Positions 5,053 to 6,014 of a stretch of 6,014 nt of DNA are shown piece after piece. Both the position numbers and the translations under genes were made by a program. The first letter of the stretch is position 1; each line of letters begins with the position of its first letter. The DNA is from an uncultured Lachnospiraceae bacterium (lineage in GTDB: Bacteria; Bacillota_A; Clostridia; Lachnospirales; Lachnospiraceae). The notes below the pieces were generated by a model. It ran no database searches, was not told where the DNA came from, and worked only from the letters and a program-made list of their open reading frames with translations. The stretch lies in assembly GCA_947175285.1 (NCBI GenBank), contig CAMWMM010000332.1, positions 1 through 6,014 on the forward strand. The letters are read 5' to 3'.

Positions 5053-6014
5053 TTATCCCTGCCACACGAGTCCTGCTATCACCTCTGCTCCGATTTCCTG
5101 TTTCGGTTCAAATTCCGGTGAAGCAAGATAGCGGTAAACAGACGACAGCAGCGCTCTTGCCTCCGGATACTGCTGTAAATTCTGTAGTCCCATTGAGGAA
5201 AACAGCAATTTTCCCCTGCCGCAGCGGCATTCCAATAACTTTGCCATAGGGCGTAAAAATGCATAGCTGTCCATCTCCGTAATGATGGCATCATATTGTT
5301 CCGGTAAAATTACCGCACGTTGCACAGCAAACGCCCACCACTGCCAGTTACTATGAAATTCCGTCGGAAAATCCCGAAAAAGCGGATGCTCTGCATCTAT
5401 TAACTGCCCCATGCCTCCCTCTTGTTTCGGGAAAGTTCCTACGGACCAGAAATCCGTCGTAAACTGCGCCTGAATGGAACAGGGCAGCGCTTCTTTTGTT
5501 GAAGGCGGCGTTAAGTATACCGTCCGTCCTTCTTCCAATGCTTTCTTTGCCCGCTCGTCAAAGCATTCCGTTTCCAGAATACCATCCGGACATACCGGTT
5601 CTACTGACGGATAGACCCAGACCGGATAAGAGTTTGATATGTCTCCGACAGATACCGTCAAATTAAGGCGCGCAGGCTCTTTGATTTCTTCCAGTGAAAA
5701 CCGGAATTCTCCTGCGTCTGTCAACGCTCCCGGCGGACAAATAACAGATGTTTTTGAATCCATTTTCGCGGAAAATCCCTGACCGGACAATTCATAATAC
5801 AAATATCCCGACAATTCCTCTTTTCCGTAGTTTGCTACTTTCACTTTCGCACATAGCATTTCCGTATTTTCATACGTATACTTCGGCAGAAGAATAAGCG
5901 GCAGCTGCGCACGGAAAAATGCCTGAAACGCCTAAGGCTTTGCAAATGGGTATGGTTTGGAAGTTAAATGAGAATTTAACATCCCCACCAAAGCCGTTCC
6001 CTGCCCCGGAAAGT
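5053..6014 (-). pseudogene. glycoside hydrolase family 2 protein, C-terminal part, interrupted by an in-frame TAG
   Basis: The frame enters at the right edge with FPGQGTALVGMLNS, continues to AKP, meets TAG at 5932-5934, and resumes in the same frame with AFQAFFRAQLPLILLPKYTYENTE and then 268 residues from an internal ATG (5857-5859) to the TAA at 5053-5055. Both sides of the stop match the pattern of large GH2 (beta-galactosidase-like) proteins: FPGQGTALVG, a FF-R-PL segment, a beta-sandwich (VKVANYGKEEL), and a C-terminal domain with DFWSVGTF and HPLFRDFPTEFHSNWQWW. The family would usually have Glu-Ala or similar at the stop, so GAG to TAG is the simplest change. The catalytic TIM barrel lies beyond the window, so substrate is unknown. 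The internal ATG lacks a good ribosome binding site. A sequencing error, or suppression of TAG, remains possible. No other break is visible. Confidence 0.75.

Noticed and set aside
5079..5294. 71-codon minus-strand frame inside the glycosidase gene
   Set aside because: It is an out-of-frame reading of the conserved C-terminal domain, with no ribosome binding site of note.
5932..5934. Pyrrolysine or selenocysteine-like recoding at the TAG
   Set aside because: No recoding element is recognisable, the expected residue is probably Glu, and the glycosidase family has no known need for such a residue; a nonsense mutation is simpler.
1..6014. CRISPR arrays, tRNA or rRNA genes, phage genes, defence systems
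   Set aside because: No regularly spaced repeats, cloverleaf or rRNA signatures and no such protein families were seen on either strand.

Overview
The window looks like a piece of a Firmicutes chromosome, most likely Clostridia of the Lachnospiraceae type. The evidence is the YesN/YesM-type AraC response regulator and histidine kinase pair, a Bacillus-type (GSI-alpha) glutamine synthetase followed by an ANTAR protein, a small YgiT-type zinc-finger protein and strong purine-rich ribosome binding sites. All supported genes are on the minus strand, so the window is described here from its right end to its left end.

Right end (5053-6014): the 3' part of a large glycoside hydrolase family 2 gene. 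Family-like sequence continues without a gap across an in-frame TAG at 5932-5934, where the family probably has Glu (GAG to TAG is one base), so the copy is probably a nonsense pseudogene. Next, at 4805-5046, is a gene-free element with about 60-bp inverted ends (51 of 61 aligned columns identical). It is flanked by a near-perfect 10-bp direct repeat and looks like a MITE inserted just after the stop codon.

Centre (2463-4800): an apparent nitrogen operon. A promoter with a perfect -35 and an extended -10 leads at once into an intrinsic terminator placed before glnA. A short hairpin with a six-base loop, AAAGGC, has A at loop position 1 and G at position 4 as in ANTAR-bound RNAs, and it excludes the terminator. 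Then come glnA, an ANTAR protein whose receiver domain has lost its phosphorylation residues, and a 75-residue YgiT-type zinc-finger protein without a visible toxin partner. A strong terminator at 2463-2494 closes the unit. The natural model is that the ANTAR protein controls read-through into its own operon, and so the glutamine synthetase level.

Left end (1-2420): an AT-rich non-coding stretch with a possible promoter and a 9-bp dyad, then a YesN-type response regulator overlapping by 8 bp the start of a YesM-type sensor kinase that runs off the left edge. This part is visibly more AT-rich than the right half. The signal and targets of the pair cannot be read from this window.

The most interesting item is the glnA leader: attenuator, hexaloop hairpin and cognate-looking ANTAR gene in one operon.
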